Source of the DNA: Icerya purchasi
Taxonomy: Eukaryota; Arthropoda; Insecta; Hemiptera; Monophlebidae
NCBI GenBank assembly: GCA_039619475.1
Contig: CM077115.1
Coordinates: 142,426,172 to 142,490,171 of the forward strand
DNA length: 64,000 nucleotides
Direction: 5' to 3'
Part shown: in pieces, positions 10,800 to 23,216 of the stretch
Layout of the letters: every line of letters starts with the position of its first letter
Numbering within the stretch: the first letter of the stretch is position 1
Position numbers and translations under genes: made by a program
Notes under the pieces: model-generated
Databases searched by the model: none
Told to the model about the DNA's origin: nothing
The model's input: only the letters and a program-made list of their open reading frames with translations

Positions 10800-12595
10800 T
10801 TTGTATTGCTAGAATATAGTACCCGAACAAATTTTATTTAAGATATTTATATGGCTCGATTTTTAAATATTACGGAAACTAAAATACACTTTCAAAATTG
10901 AAAAATATATATTTATACAATTGTAAGCCTCGTATTACATGAGTTTTGTTAGATTTTTAAATATTTATGAAACTCATGAATATAGTTTGAAAATCCGAAT
11001 AAGGCTAGCTCACCGGATACTAGAATTTATACAATCAGTTTGCAAATCAATTTAATTTTGGTTATTTTTTTAATTCTCTCGGTTTTTTATTTATTAATTA
11101 ATAACACTATTCGTATAAAATATAATTTATAATACTACTTTTCCGGATATTCTAAATAATTATATTTAATTTCAATTGTATATCGATTCTCTGTGAGTAC
11201 CGTCTATTTCTGTCTTTAAAACGTTACATCTGTCAAAATTGTACGTAACGCAAAACTTTTGCTCTATATTATACGTAAAAATGAAAATTTGTTGATTTAG
11301 TTCATTTAATGAAAATTTTGTATTTCTGTTACCAATTTTATTTTTCTTGCAACTATGTGTGTAGTTATGTGCCTCGGTAAAAGCTGACGCCTTACATTAC
11401 CGTGTTCACATTAGTTATTTTAAAATTCACTTTTTTTCACATAACTCGACACGACTGTCAAGGCTGGTTTAGTTATTAAATTGCAGTTTTATAAATTACA
11501 TTTCATAAATAATTTTGCTGCATTTTTTTTTAAAATAATTTGTCAACATTTTTAAAAATCGTAAAGGAAGGTTATATCTTCTCATACTAGTGTGTATATC
11601 CAATTGACTCAAATATGTACGGTGATACGTTTCTTTATTTCAAATATTTTGCTGATAAAACGGAAAAATACGACACATCACCTTTACAATAGCACAAGAG
11701 ATAACAATGATAATTAAGTAAGTTTGAACTGTGTTGAATACATTATAATTATTACAAATAACCAGTATAGTTATGATATGAATAACAGGAATTCCCCGAA
11801 CTTGTTATTAACAAAGCAACGACCAACAATGTCGAATTTGAACTGAAAAATATTTGTTTGGCAATAAAATAGCTTGTAATTTAAACGTTATATATTAAAA
11901 CACAACAAAAACATAGAACAAAGTGTTTAGCGTAATACATTTCTGCTTATGGTAGGCTTTGTGTGTATATATATACATATATATATATGAGCGAGTGAGG
12001 ATGTGTGTGTGTGTATAATGTTGATAATGAAATCAATATTGCCATCATCGTTTACATAAAATTCCCAATAGAGCGTGAACGAGTATATAGTAATAAAAAT
12101 ATTGACAAGTTTAGTTTTTACATAACTTTTACTTTAAAATGAGTAAATTGGGCAGTATATATAAACGTATACCTATAACTAGACAAATTATGTGATATGT
12201 AATAATATTGTAAAGCGATTTATAAAAAGGTTTTAAGTAGAATCAAATAAAATTAAATATAATAAAAGAACTATTAATATTTACAGTTAAAAGGTGAATA
12301 GATTATTTTCTTCAAAAGATTAGTAATCAGCAAAAGAGATGTTTAAAGATAATAATCCCCCCCCCCCCCCTAAAAAGATATCAGGTTAGTAGTAACATCA
12401 GCTGGTGGAGATGATAAAAAGAGGATACGAGTTATAGGAAAAATAAAATTTATAAGTTGTAAAGGTTTAATATTTCATTAAACCAGAATAAAATCTTAAT
12501 TAAAACATAATTTTCGTGGGTTTCTGGCAAATTGTTCTACTATTTTATTATAAAAGTCTTCCAAATTGTCCATGATTACGCGCCTATGAATACTC
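10800..12595. other. AT-rich intergenic region
   Basis: No gene or recognisable transposon is seen. It contains a (TA)n/(TG)n microsatellite at about 11967-12015 and a C run at about 12357-12370. The many stops in all frames argue against coding. Confidence 0.4.
12357..12370. repeat. Poly-C tract
   Basis: A run of about 14 C stands out in otherwise AT-rich sequence. A similar 12-base G run lies at 46081-46092. Such runs are prone to length error in sequencing. Confidence 0.8.
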
Positions 12596-12599
12596 ATCA

Positions 12600-12690
12600 T
12601 GGCCAGTTGATTAAAAAGTTTCAAGGCTCCGGGGCGAGGGGCAGCTGCCCCCTGTCCTCCGCTGGCGACGCCCATGTATTTTGTAACTAT
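12600..12690 (-). mobile_element. GC-rich DNA-transposon-like end fragment
   Basis: A GC-rich island in AT-rich DNA reads, on the minus strand, GGCGTCGCCAGCGGAGG, then GGGGGCAGCTGCCCC and CGCCCCGGAGCC. Terminal sequences of this style are common at the ends of eukaryotic DNA transposons. I cannot find the partner end or a duplication, so family and limits are unknown. Confidence 0.3.
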
Positions 12691-13079
12691 ATTTATGAAT
12701 AAACGATGATAAGTGTTGGGCACCCACAGACGGGTGGTATGCCTTGTAGAACCCGAAAATTATTTACAATAATATACAGTAAAAAAAGGACGTAAAAGTT
12801 AGCTAAAGTAAAAATTACAGAATAATGTAGCTTGTAAAAAAGAAAACGGCTGATAATTTTCCATCAAATGAATAACGTCAGCAATATAAATTTGTTATTG
12901 TTACAATTAATATTTCATATGAAATTAGTTACAATGAAATAATATATACGTCCATATTTTAATGTCAATACGAAAACTTTCTCCTACATGCACACTTACG
13001 ACCACATTCATTAATAATGTTTTTTTATTTTTTTTTTAAATATAAAATAATAATATTATTTTATATATTATCTTTTGGT

Positions 13080-14340
13080 CGCGCCAGCGGCTTTGACCCA
13101 ACAACTATGCAGAAATTATGAAAAGGGTTAAATAGAGAGACGATTAGAAATAGAGTTTAGGAAAGATTGAAGTACAGGAATTATATCTAGAGATTGAAAG
13201 GAAAAGACAAAGGAAGAATTATAAGGAGTAGAACGACCCAGTGTTGAAATTTTGGAGTGCAAAATAGAGCGTTCAGAATCAAGGGCGGGGCATTCAAAGA
13301 AGATGTGGGTGCAATATATAGTAGAGTAGAGATAGAACTGTGAAGGGGACAATCGGGAGAAGAGGACAGGGAAAAGCGAAAACGTGAAGAGAGTAGAAAA
13401 GAGTGATTAAAACGGAGTACGATTAAGGAAACGATCGCGGAGCGTTGATAAGAAACGGATTGAAACCATGGCTGAGAATAGGGAACCGGCTGAATTTGAA
13501 GATAATGAGAGGCGGGATTAGAAAATAAAGAAGGATAGATGTCCGACCATAGTTGGGAATGATTAGCTGAGGAAAAAAGAAGGATGTCCGAGGTAGGAAA
13601 ATTACAGAGTAAAAGACCATCGCGGGCGACCGAACGGGGCTAAAAATTCCGCTAACTTGTTGCCCTCGATGCCAGAATGGCTAGGAACCCACAAAAGGTC
13701 ATAGTAATAGAACGGGATGAGAGTATATTGGATATAAGAAAACGAATTGAGAGAATAATAGAGTTGGAAGAATGAGAAGGAGGAGAAGAAATAGTTTGAA
13801 GAACACTTTTGGAATCGGAAACAATGAGACATTTACTGATTCCTCTTATGGATAGAACGAAGGAGATGGCGCGTAAAATGGAGATAGATTCCGCTGTGAA
13901 GATAGAACAGAAGGAAGAGAGCTTGAAGGATTCAGAGTGATGCGGCGAGAGGGAGGTAAACGCGCCGCCCACCCCGTTCTCATTTTTAGAACCGTCAGTA
14001 AAGAATGTTAGATGAGAAGGAAATGATGTATCAAGCAAGTGGAGGAATTCGGATTGTAGAATGTGCGATGGAGCTAGTCTAAAGACAGAGAGAGAGAGAG
14101 AAGAGATTAATAGTCTGCCAAATGCTGATAGAGTCATGGGAAAAGTAAGGAAACTGGGAATAAGAAAAGACACGAGACGAAAAATTGGAGACTCGAGCTA
14201 CTACAAGAGAAAGGATCGGGATTTTATGAGGAACGAAACGCCACTGGTTTTTAATACCAAAATAGGAGAAGATAAGATTAGATGAGGATACAGAAAGACG
14301 TTTAATTAGAAAATTGTAACCGAGCTAAATCGGCGCTAAC
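13080..14340 (-). pseudogene. LINE family A copy: RNase H and C-terminus (5'-truncated)
   Basis: Read on the minus strand, 14173-13652 gives an RNase H domain. The first acidic residue is in FTDGSKNENGVGGAF, the second in FTAESISILRA and the third in LIVSDSKSVLQ. The last block, LLWVPSHSGIEGNKLAE, lies in the next frame at 13832-13602, so a frameshift breaks it. The family C-terminus FFECPALDSERSILHSKIST follows at 13352-13128. The 3' UTR TTGTTGGGTCAAAGCCGCTG leads into AT-rich sequence at 13080. Upstream, to about 14340, short pieces match the end of the RT in the copy at 16.5-19.1 kb. RNase H places the family in the I/LOA-type group. Confidence 0.85.
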
Positions 14341-15785
14341 CATCTCGCAAAATTACATTACCAAAAATAATTAGGTTGTACTGTGAAATTGGAACAAGTT
14401 TAATTGAATGAGAAAATATGGATTCAGAGCGGTATTAAAAAAAACTAAAATAGAAGCCATACTGATATAGGAAGTGTGATTTTACGGTAATTACTGTGTG
14501 AGTAGTAATATTTTTACTAACCATTTATTCGTTTCTAAAGAATTGCATAAAAAGTCTATTAAAGTTGTTTAAAGAAATCGTAGAATAAATGACACCAAAA
14601 GGAATATAGTATTCAAAAAAAACTGATAATTGAGTGGCCGTTTTTGTCATATTATGAGATCGCCTTGTTATACTTTGTCGATAATTTAAGTTGTACTAAC
14701 TTATCCCAGCTTTTGTAATTTAAGATATTAATTTTTCTGGGTTACAATCGGTAGTTTTGTCGGTATTCGGAGGAAAAATATTAATTAATGTAATTGTGAG
14801 TATTTAATGTTTTCCATGAATGAAAATCTAAAATTAAAGACTTTTGGGTATTCGGTTATTAATAATATTATTATAAATTAATAATAAGCAACTAAAAGGA
14901 ATATAGAAATGTTTTTATAGTTGACTATTTCATATAGACCATATTCGTTATTAATTTATAATGATATTATCAATAATGAAAATCGGTAAAAGAAGTCAGC
15001 ACAGTAAAATACAGAAATCAAGAACAGATATAATTTTGCGGGGACTACGAGAAAGTATACATACCTGCACAAATATTAACCAGAAACGTGATGAAAGCAT
15101 TGTTGAATAATTTGAATTATGATATTTTAAGCTTTTCCCAATTTTTATATATATATATATATGTCTACATAAATATATATATATATGTATTTATATATAT
15201 GTATAAATAAATAAACAAAAGAAAAATTAAGCTTTTAAAAAATGGCGAGGTCGAATGAAGGTGAGAGCGAGAAAACCTGAAAATAATAATGCATCTATAG
15301 ACATATGTTATTTAAATTAATATTTTAATTTAGCGTACTCTTCATTTGTTCATTTAAGAGTAAATGGTGTTTTGGGGGTCTGCAGTATCCAAAAAAAAAA
15401 TCATTTCACTTTTCTTACATTTTTGCGATGTGAATAGTTTTAAATAGATAATGAGATATATGTATGAACATCGTAGCTAGAAATTTTCACTAGTAGTGGC
15501 ACAGAGCATAACCAACTTTTCTCCTATGAAACCATTTATACATATGTTATGTAATGGGTGTAGATGAGGGAAGGAGCGGTAGACTTGAATTTAGATGGGC
15601 GTGTAAATATAAAATAAGTATAATACAAAAAAAGTGGTAATATTTAAAGGAAAAAACTGAATAGGCAATAATTAGTCAAAAAATTTTGGCCACGCCCCTC
15701 GCATCGGGCGGAAAAATAAGGTAGCGAAAATTAAGTTACATACGCTTGTAGCGTGGAATGTTTTAAACTAATTCTGAACATTTCA
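14341..15785. other. Intergenic region with TA microsatellite
   Basis: No coding signal is seen. A (TA)n-rich patch lies at 15147-15200. A short GC-rich motif at 15690-15715 (gccacgcccctcgcatcggg) resembles a DNA-transposon terminus but has no partner that I can see. Confidence 0.35.
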
Positions 15786-16110
15786 GCTCGATAGCCTCAT
15801 ATGGACGCCTGCAATCCACTCAAAGTCGCATCAAACTCCACTTACTGGATTTTTCTCAAACTGAGGAACTCATTTAAGGAAGTCCTCGCAAGCGCGGATT
15901 GCTTGTACCACGTAAGGCTTGTTTGAGTATTCGAAAGAGCCGAGAATCATGATAAAGCGCAATGTCAGCACTGTATGGAGGCTGTGTCAATAGTTCAATA
16001 TTAATATTACGTAATAATTCGGTCGTAAGTTTCAACATAGTATGCGGCTTGGCATTGTCGTAGTGTCCATTCTTACGAAAACACACCGGCATAAAAAATC
16101 TCACATGAAA
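15786..16110 (-). pseudogene. Mariner-type transposase relic (C-terminal part)
   Basis: On the minus strand the block DNAKPHTMLKLTTELL is followed by QPPYSADIAL and RLFRILKQALRG. This matches the second-aspartate and third-aspartate regions of mariner (DDxD) transposases. The consensus there is DNARPHTA, PPYSPDLAPSD and LF..LKQ.LRG. The third block has extra or altered residues (SADIALYHD), so it is decayed. The N-terminal DNA-binding part and the first catalytic aspartate are missing. No terminal inverted repeat was found. Confidence 0.85.
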
Positions 16111-16139
16111 ATCGTTCCGTTAATACAACACATATTCTT

Positions 16140-16440
16140 CTTCTTCATAGTCGTTTGCGCAATAGCTGCTCATCGTGACCTCTATTTTAATCTACCAAGT
16201 AGTACTAGTTGTCTTCAGCGACTTCTGTTCTGGCTGCTTCTCATTGCCGTTTGATGGCTTAGTGCTATTATTGTGTCTATCCATCGTCGAGGCGGTCTTC
16301 CACGAGGATTCGGAATGACTTGCTACCGTACGACCACGACTTCTTCCATTGACTTTTCCTTGCATGAACAGCCTTTTCAAAACTTTCCACTCTGATCACA
16401 TGACTAAAATAGTGCATTATCCTTTTAAGCACGATTGATG
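16140..16440 (-). pseudogene. RTE/CR1-like LINE C-terminal relic
   Basis: Minus-strand reading gives MHYFSHVIRVESFEKAV and then, one frame over, QGKVNGRSRGRTVASHS. This is the C-terminal tail of RTE/CR1-like LINE ORFs, whose usual form is FGHVMR, GK..GRRSRGRPR, then a tryptophan-rich segment. Frameshifts and stops interrupt it. A different copy with the same layout lies at 40673-41063. Confidence 0.6.
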
Positions 16441-16534
16441 ATAAGCGCTTTGGGTTGCCAATCTAATTTAGTATCGAGATATTGGTAGAACACGCAGCAT
16501 ACGCCTTTAACTGAATATGAGAAATGTTTCTTTT

Positions 16535-19150
16535 TTTTGTGGGCGCGCCAGCGGTATTGGCCCAACAACAAGAAGACTAAGCTAAAAAACTAGATAACTA
16601 GGCGGTCCGAAATGGACGCAACAAAAGTACGGACACCACAGAAGATGAAGGAAAGGAGAGGATAAAGGAAGAGTTATAGGGAGTAGGGAAACCTAATGAC
16701 AGGAGCTGAATGTATAAAAGGGAGCGTTCGTTACGAAGAGCAGGACACTCAAAGAAAATGCGATCAGCATCGCACATATACAAGGAGGATCACACAATCG
16801 TGAAGAGAACAATAAGGATACGGTGTCAGAGCAAATCGGAAGTAGAGAATGATTGATCCGGAGACGAATTAGGGGGACAATAGAAGAGCGACGACTGAAA
16901 GGAATAGAATGGAACCAAGACAGGGAACGAGTAATGAGAATGACGATTAGAAAATAGGGAGGGATAAATATCCCGCCAAAGTCTGGCGTGATTGGAGGTG
17001 GATAAGGAAAGGATATCTGAAGAAGGGAAATGGTTGAGGAATGAATCAAGGCGACCAGCAGAACGAGCCAAAGAATCGGCTGCGTCATTGCCATCAATTC
17101 CGGAATGACTGGGGACCCATAAAAAATCAATAAGAATAGAACGGGATGACTGAGGTAAGAGAACGACTTGAGAGAATAATATTATCAGAGGAATGTGAAG
17201 GAGGAGAGGATAGGGCTTGAAGGACGCCCTTAGAGTTCGAAATAATGAGGAATTTGGAAAGATCGTTCAAAGAGGAAATATAAGAGACAGCCTGAAGGAT
17301 GGCGATCTACTCGGCAGAAAAAATAGAGCAGAAGGAAGGAAACCGGAAAGACTCATAGGCTATTGAAGTCATGAAAGAAGTACGGGAGAGTGTTGTAGGA
17401 AAGGACAACAGGAGAAAAGTTAGAAAGACGGCTAGCAATGAGCGACAGGATTGGGATTTTATGAGGAGAAATTGATATATAAATAAGAGGAAATAAGTTT
17501 GGACGAGGAGATGGAAAGCCGTTTAATTAAGAAGCGATACCCAAGCTGAGAACGGCGAATAAACAGTGGTTGGGTAACCGACTCTGATAGAACTGCGGGA
17601 ATGGGGGAGGATTTCAAGGCTTCAATGCACAAACGGAGGCAAGAGTTCTGAATCGCGTCAAGTTTAGAGAGGAGAGACTTGGAGGAATTACCGTAGATAA
17701 AGGAACAATAGTCGAGCTTGGACCGGATGATGGCTTTGAAAAGAATTCGAAGAATAAACGGATCGCTTCCCCATCTGAGGTGAGAGAGAGATTTAAGGAG
17801 ATTAAGTCTTTTAAGACAGGATTTATAGAGAAAATTAATGTGTTCATGGAATGTGAGGCGACTATTTAAAGAAAAGGCCAAGATAGCATATGGAATTGAC
17901 AACGGGGATAGGAATACCAGATATAGTGATGCGAGTTAGAGCTCGGTTAAAGGAGCGGATAGAAAAAATGATACATGACGACGTAGTAGGAGAAAGGAAA
18001 AGGTGAAGATGAGAAAGGGAATTATTAAGAATAGATAGGGAATTATTCAATTCATCAATAGCGGCGGACAGATTTTCACAGGTGGAATAGACTAAAATGT
18101 CGTCAGCGAAGAGGAGGGAGGTAAAAGGAATAGAAAGAGAAGCGATATCAAACGAGTAGATATTAAAAAGTGTAGGACTCAGACAGGAACCCTGGGAGAG
18201 CCCACGATAAACGCATCTGAAGGAGGAAAGGGAGGGAGAAGAAATAAAGAGAGTTCTGTTCTGAAAGAGGTTGAGTATGAGAATGACGACGGCGGGAGGG
18301 AGGTTAAGAGAAAATAGTTTGGAACCCAAAGAGGGAAGATGCACATGATCAAAGGCAGAAGAGACGTCCACAAAGGAGGCAATGATGGTGAATTTTTTAG
18401 TTAGGAAAGACTTATAGACATCTGAAAGGAAATAACTAATGTAGTCAACCGGTTCAAGCCCAGGGCGAAAACCAAACATATTAGGAGGGACTAGATTATT
18501 GTGCTCCAGCCACCACACGAGACGATTGTTAAGCAAACCTTCAAAAAGTTTACGCAGACAGGAAGCCAGGGAAATGGGACGAAAGAACGCCGATTTCTTT
18601 TAGGAATAGGAACGACAATAAAGTCGTTCCAGGATTTTGGAGTAGAACCAGAAAGTAAAAAAGAATTAAATATATGGAGAAGGAAAAGCAGCGCAGCAGG
18701 AGAGAGATTTTTAAGAATAAGGAACGAGAAACCGTCCCGGCCAGGAGCAGACAAGGTGGATTTATTAAGAATGGATGCAAGCTCGTCGTAACGGAAAGGA
18801 GAAGACAGGAAGTGAGGCTCAGAGTCAACAGGAAGAGAAGGAAGAACAGTTTCTTCAAAAGAGGGGACTTAGGCGGGAGCAATAGAATCCAAGAAGGACT
18901 CCAGCTGGGGTTTGGAAGGGTGGGAGTAGCGAGGGCGCTCAGAAAAGAGTGATCTAAATGCCTTGGCCATTTTCCAGATCTGGGAGAAGGGCGTATTTCT
19001 GGAGAAGGAGGAACAGAAAGACTTCCAAGAATTCTTTTTGGCGGACCTAAGGATAAAACGAGCTTTTGCGTTGGCTTCTTTGTGGGCCAGGAAGTTGGAC
19101 ATAGAGGAATGAGAGCGGAAGACTTTAAAATGTTTAAAATTACATCCAGA
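16535..19150 (-). pseudogene. LINE family A, longest copy: RT to 3' end
   Basis: This is the longest family A copy (about 2.6 kb). From 5' to 3' on the minus strand: a linker (SWKSFCSSFSR, near 19020); RT start (APGRDGFSFLILKNL, 18750); fingers and motif A (ASFVDVSSAFDHVHLPSL, 18370); GLSQGSCLSPTLFNIY (18185); catalytic LLFADDILVYS (18095); the thumb region (17902-17459); a decayed RNase H around 17130-17000; and the C-terminus FFECPALRNERSLLYIQ near 16750. Several frameshifts separate these blocks. The 3' end is a GC-rich hairpin near 16540-16570 and an A-rich tail. ORF1 and endonuclease are missing, consistent with 5' truncation. Both catalytic aspartates of FADD are kept. Confidence 0.9.
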
Positions 19151-19344
19151 AAGAAATGGTAGTTGTGGATGTTAATTGTTTATCTCATCATCATAATTGA
19201 GATGAATTTACAAAAATTATCAGTCGCTTTTTTTAGCTTCAGTAATAAAAGAAGTTAGAAATTTTCAGGGCATTATTTTGATTCGGTGGCTGAAATTTTA
19301 CATACTGATCGGCTAGCATTTATTTTCCGATATCTTCCTCCAGA

Positions 19345-19440
19345 TCGATTTTTTTCTTTTTTTTATTTTAAGCTCGTCAACCGGGGATTTTTACCCAGAA
19401 ACAATTACAGTAGGAAGGAGTCAATTATATCTTGATACAG
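19345..19440 (-). mobile_element. LINE 3' tail remnant
   Basis: A T-rich run followed by gctcgtcaaccgggga and acccagaaacaatta matches the tail at 57036-57150. It is the last few dozen bases of a minus-strand LINE plus its A-tail, so an extremely 5'-truncated insertion. The terminal stem is decayed in this copy. Confidence 0.5.
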
Positions 19441-21595
19441 TCAGATATTGTTAAGAAAAAAGAACAAATAATAGGAACAACAATCTGTGGAGAGGGAAAA
19501 GATAAGACCTAAGAGGCGCAATATGAAGTAGGAAGATTTGTTTTTCGTTGGTTGCAATGCGCACCATGTGTTCTTTGAGTGTTCATCTCTTTTTGCTGAA
19601 TGCTCTGTTTTCTACTTCAGTCGGCAAATCTTTGTAATCGGTAGAATGTACTTTAGTGCGTTTCGCTATTAGATTGGCGCTTTGTTCAAAACTTCAGGAA
19701 TTTTGAAATTGCTGAAGAAGAGACTAAAAATGTTACTACCGATAAATGTGAAGAAAGAATAAAAGGAACGAAAATTTCCGTTCGATGAAAAAAGTAATAA
19801 TCCGTTAACCGAAGGAAAATAGCGAATGAAAAAATTCTGATCAATTTTGAAATTTTTTTGACGCTTTCTGTTTTAGAAAATTAAGAAAAATATTAAAAAT
19901 TTAAAGGGAAATTATGAAAAGGGGGTTAAAAAAATCTTATTTATTTTTTTATTATTATTTTACGGAGGACCATTTTTAACATCTATGGTCATTACGGTGC
20001 GCGATAGAGGTTAAGATTTAAAGGCTGTGAACCAGGTCAAAGTTGACCTTATTCTTCAAGTTCGATAGAGACTTATTTAAGCTAGGTATTCCCTGTTTAT
20101 TTCGTTTTGCACTCAAGGAAGATCTGTTGAACGGAGGAATATAAGTGAGTTTTACGCTAAGGATCGACATTGTTTTAGATAAAGTTGTTAGACAACCCCT
20201 CCTATTGTGCTTCAGTTGTAAGAGCTTTGAAGACTGAACACAATTTTCGTTATTTCTAAAAGAAGAAAAGAATAATGTTCGGCTGATGAGGCATATAAGA
20301 TAACACCTATACATGACACAAACATTTTTGAGTGTAGAAGTTATTTTAATAATATCTCAAACATTGCCCGTATTGAATACTTCAGTAGAACCGACTTGTT
20401 TAAAAAAAAAATTGCGAATTATGTAGAAAACGAAATGAAAGAAGATTAAAAATTCAATGGTAATTCTGTATATACATCGAAAATTATGAAATTATTGAAA
20501 AATTTGCGAAAAGAAAGTCTCGAAGAAAATATTTTTAAGCATAAATCTTAATGTATGCAACGACTATTATGGGGAATTTTAAACGTATTACCCAGTTCGA
20601 TTAAAAAATTAAAACTTAACATCTAATCATTATGTACGACGGATTAAATTGGGAAGGTCCATTCTAGTTTTACCGCCTGGGGGACCAACTGGAAGTACTA
20701 AAATCTGTCATTATGGTTAATTTGTATAAACTGATTAACTTGACCACGTGCGTGAATTGTTTGTGCCATTTACAATCTTCGTGAATTTGATCGTTGTTTT
20801 TCCCGAATATTGTTCAGTAGCCACGCAGTTAAAATTTTGGACTACTAAGTTGATTTGTAAAGTAATTCAAACAGTCTACGAAGAATATAAGATTTATAAA
20901 TGAAAATCAGGGAATGAATTTGGTTTTTTATGCGTCCTACATGGCACTCTCTTCAAAACGTGACTGGAAAATACAACACTGAGAGTCTAGCAAGTTAATA
21001 TTATAAATTCTAACAAAAAATATATACTCTCTTTGAAAACGGAATATTCCTATAACAAAATTAAAATGATTAATTTAGAATTAACCGTTTATTTGAAGCT
21101 ATATTGTGTCTAATAGGGTTAATACTAAGTGAAAAAATTTTAGAAAATACGTGCATAGGCAACTACTGTTTTCAGTAACATCAGGGAAATCCAGTAGAAG
21201 CACAATTAAATTTGTGAATTGTTATATAGGTTTCTGCTACTCATTGTTTCATTTTTACATATAATAAATAAAAACACACTAATATTAATTAATTGTTTTA
21301 TATTAATGTGTTTTTACTTATTATTATATTAAAATTTCTGAAACTCCCAATTCATATTGAAAAATAAATTTCTTTACATTTTTGTTTTGACAATAATATA
21401 TTCTGTTTTGTTTTTTTTTTTTTCGTTTTCAGAAATGCATAGGTATATTGTTATTTATAATTAAGTGTATTGGTGTTATCTCTTTGTATGTAAAAAAAAA
21501 AAAGCAAAATATTTGACGTTTTTATATTAAATTTTGTGTAAGGATGTATGATTTCATTTTTTTTTTGGAACTTTTTTTTCTCCTTCCGATTATCT
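19441..21595. other. Intergenic region with one unassigned minus-strand ORF
   Basis: Mostly AT-rich non-coding sequence. An open frame on the minus strand (20314-20018, 98 codons) has a good acceptor-like site inside it (ttattcttttcttcttttag near 20260) followed by about 80 open codons rich in S, K, N and L. No family is recognised and no partner exon is seen, so I do not call it a gene. A weak imperfect inverted repeat lies near 21260-21330 (aataaaaacacactaata and its partner tattaatgtgtttttactt). Confidence 0.3.
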
Positions 21596-21599
21596 GCTC

Positions 21600-22080
21600 G
21601 CTTGCCGTCGGGTGTAACTATCTAGGTCATTATGGCACGACGAGCAAAGGAATTATTATAGAATGTTCAAAAGGTTGTTGGTATTAAAGTTAGAACCGTC
21701 CGAATGATTTGATGGTCCTTAGAAACGTTGCTAGCTGGAATCAGGATAAAATCTAATGTTCTTTCATATTCCTATGCAGTAAGGAAATTATTTCTTTTGA
21801 TGGAAAACCAAATGGCATAGGGACAAATAACGTTGCCTTGGCAAGACCCGGTGTCTACACATTCGTTTCCGGGTATTCAGACATGTGCCGGCATTTAAAG
21901 GAATCCTACTTGTATCCCCTCTTGGTGAAGTCATTGCACCGTTGTTCTTATTTTATCTACTAATAATTCGGTTATGGCAAGCGGCCGGATAGCTTGGAGA
22001 GAAGTCAAAAAATCTGTAATAATTATATATTGCTTATTATTAGATTCACATGTTTTCATATAATTCGACTTCGAATGCAG
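21600..22080 (-). pseudogene. RNase H fragment of a LINE
   Basis: On the minus strand the blocks IITDFLTSLQAIRPLA and HQEGIQVGFL, then MPAHV and IPGNECVD, appear in order. This is the second half of a LINE RNase H domain: the third acidic residue, then the His/Asn loop usually seen as WVP.H.GI.GNE.VD. Stops replace conserved residues twice. No RT or 3' tail belonging to it was identified. Confidence 0.65.
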
Positions 22081-22444
22081 TGCAGTCATCTGAAATCAAG
22101 CAGACATATGCTGTGGGAGAGGACACTGTCCTTGCGACATCTGCTTTAGTTGATCTGTGTATACATGTGTATCGAGTGTGTAAGTTTGTATTTTTTCAAT
22201 GATTTCCTGGCGAACTGAATGTTGATCTTCATTTAACTGTAGTATAATTGGGAAATTTGACTAAACTATATAAAGATATTGACGAAGAAATATTAAGTTT
22301 TCTAAAGTATTGGACAAAGAATGGACTGTAATATCGACCGGATACGTCATAATAATAATTAGATGTACGGGAGTTCAAAAGTGATAAATCTACTATCAAT
22401 GGAGAGTATTTCTACAGTGGTTCTTTTGTCAATAGTAGAAGATT

Positions 22445-22610
22445 CCAACTATAATTAATATTTTGTTCAACACGGGAATTTAGGATATTGGGTATTGAAT
22501 CATTTTGAAAGGGCGAGGAGGAACACCACTATACCTCCCCACCCTTTTAAAATGATCCAATTCCTAATATTCTAAATTCCGATGTTGAAAAAGCTGTTAA
22601 TTACAGCTGG
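22445..22610. mobile_element. Perfectly centred hairpin element (~166 bp)
   Basis: Two arms of about 77 bases, 22445-22521 and 22534-22610, are inverted copies with scattered mismatches. Shared blocks include ggaatttaggatatt and aatcattttgaaaggg with their complements. A short 12-base loop separates them. This is the form of a small foldback element or hairpin MITE. No coding sequence and no clear duplication were seen. It is unrelated by eye to the (TA)n foldback family. Confidence 0.75.
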
Positions 22611-22779
22611 ATATATGGGATAATGGAGGTATTCCTGCTAGCGAACAGACGGCCTCTGTGGGGGATGTTCGATGCTAATTCTTACGACAGCGTGATGAAT
22701 TGGTTCGAGTGATTTTATCAGCTGCCTACTAGTCAAAAAATACACCTGTCAGTCGTAAATTAATCTGCTTGAGACAAGT

Positions 22780-22826
22780 GATCTATCTATCTATCTATCT
22801 ATCTATCTATGTATCTATCTATCTAT
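22780..22826. repeat. (ATCT)n microsatellite at the SINE 3' end
   Basis: About eleven tetranucleotide units with one interruption. They lie exactly where the minus-strand SINE ends, so they are probably its (AGAT)n 3' tail, possibly lengthened later. Confidence 0.8.
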
Positions 22827-22828
22827 AT

Positions 22829-23201
22829 ATATATCATTATAATATCCTCAACCATTCGGTTGGTGGACGACCTATTCTCACATTTTAGATGTACAGATAT
22901 AGGTTGTATACTAAGCAATTATTATATATGCAACGCAGGTGTATACACGTAAGATTACATTCGGAACTGATAGTAGCCGCTTGTTATCGCGCTACCAGTG
23001 CCAGTCCCGTGTGGGTCTGATGTGTACTGACCTAGCGCGCATATGATGTTGAACGTGGTGGTTTGCTATTGCCTTCCACGTGATTACTAGCGATTATTTA
23101 TTTATTTATTTAATTCTTGTAATAAGTTCGTCGTCGCTCGGAATCGAACCCATAACCTCCATATCGGAAGTCAAGCGCTCTAGCAACTAGGCTATCGCGA
23201 C
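22829..23201 (-). mobile_element. tRNA-derived SINE, copy 1
   Basis: The minus-strand head reads GTCGCGATAGCCTAGTTGC. It contains an A box (TAGCCTAGTTGC, about 23194-23183) and a B box (GGTTCGATTCC, 23150-23140) at tRNA-like spacing. The head is followed by a unique body with GGAAGGCAATAGCAAACCAC, a block of a kind common in arthropod SINE bodies. The same head and body recur at 51603-51991. No CCA end or full cloverleaf is expected in a SINE head, so it should not be called a tRNA gene. The 3' end merges with an AGAT microsatellite. The 5' end abuts the TA tract next to a foldback arm. Confidence 0.85.
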
Positions 23202-23216
23202 TATATATATATACAT

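Noticed and set aside
18501..18952. Plus-strand frames of about 90 codons
   Set aside because: They are antisense shadows of the family A RT on the minus strand, which carries recognisable RT motifs.
22780..22826. CRISPR-like or regulatory array
   Set aside because: A plain tetranucleotide microsatellite; there are no spacers and the sequence is eukaryotic.
23130..23201. tRNA gene on the minus strand
   Set aside because: A and B boxes are present, but no full acceptor stem is formed, and the sequence continues as the repeated SINE body seen again at 51.6 kb.
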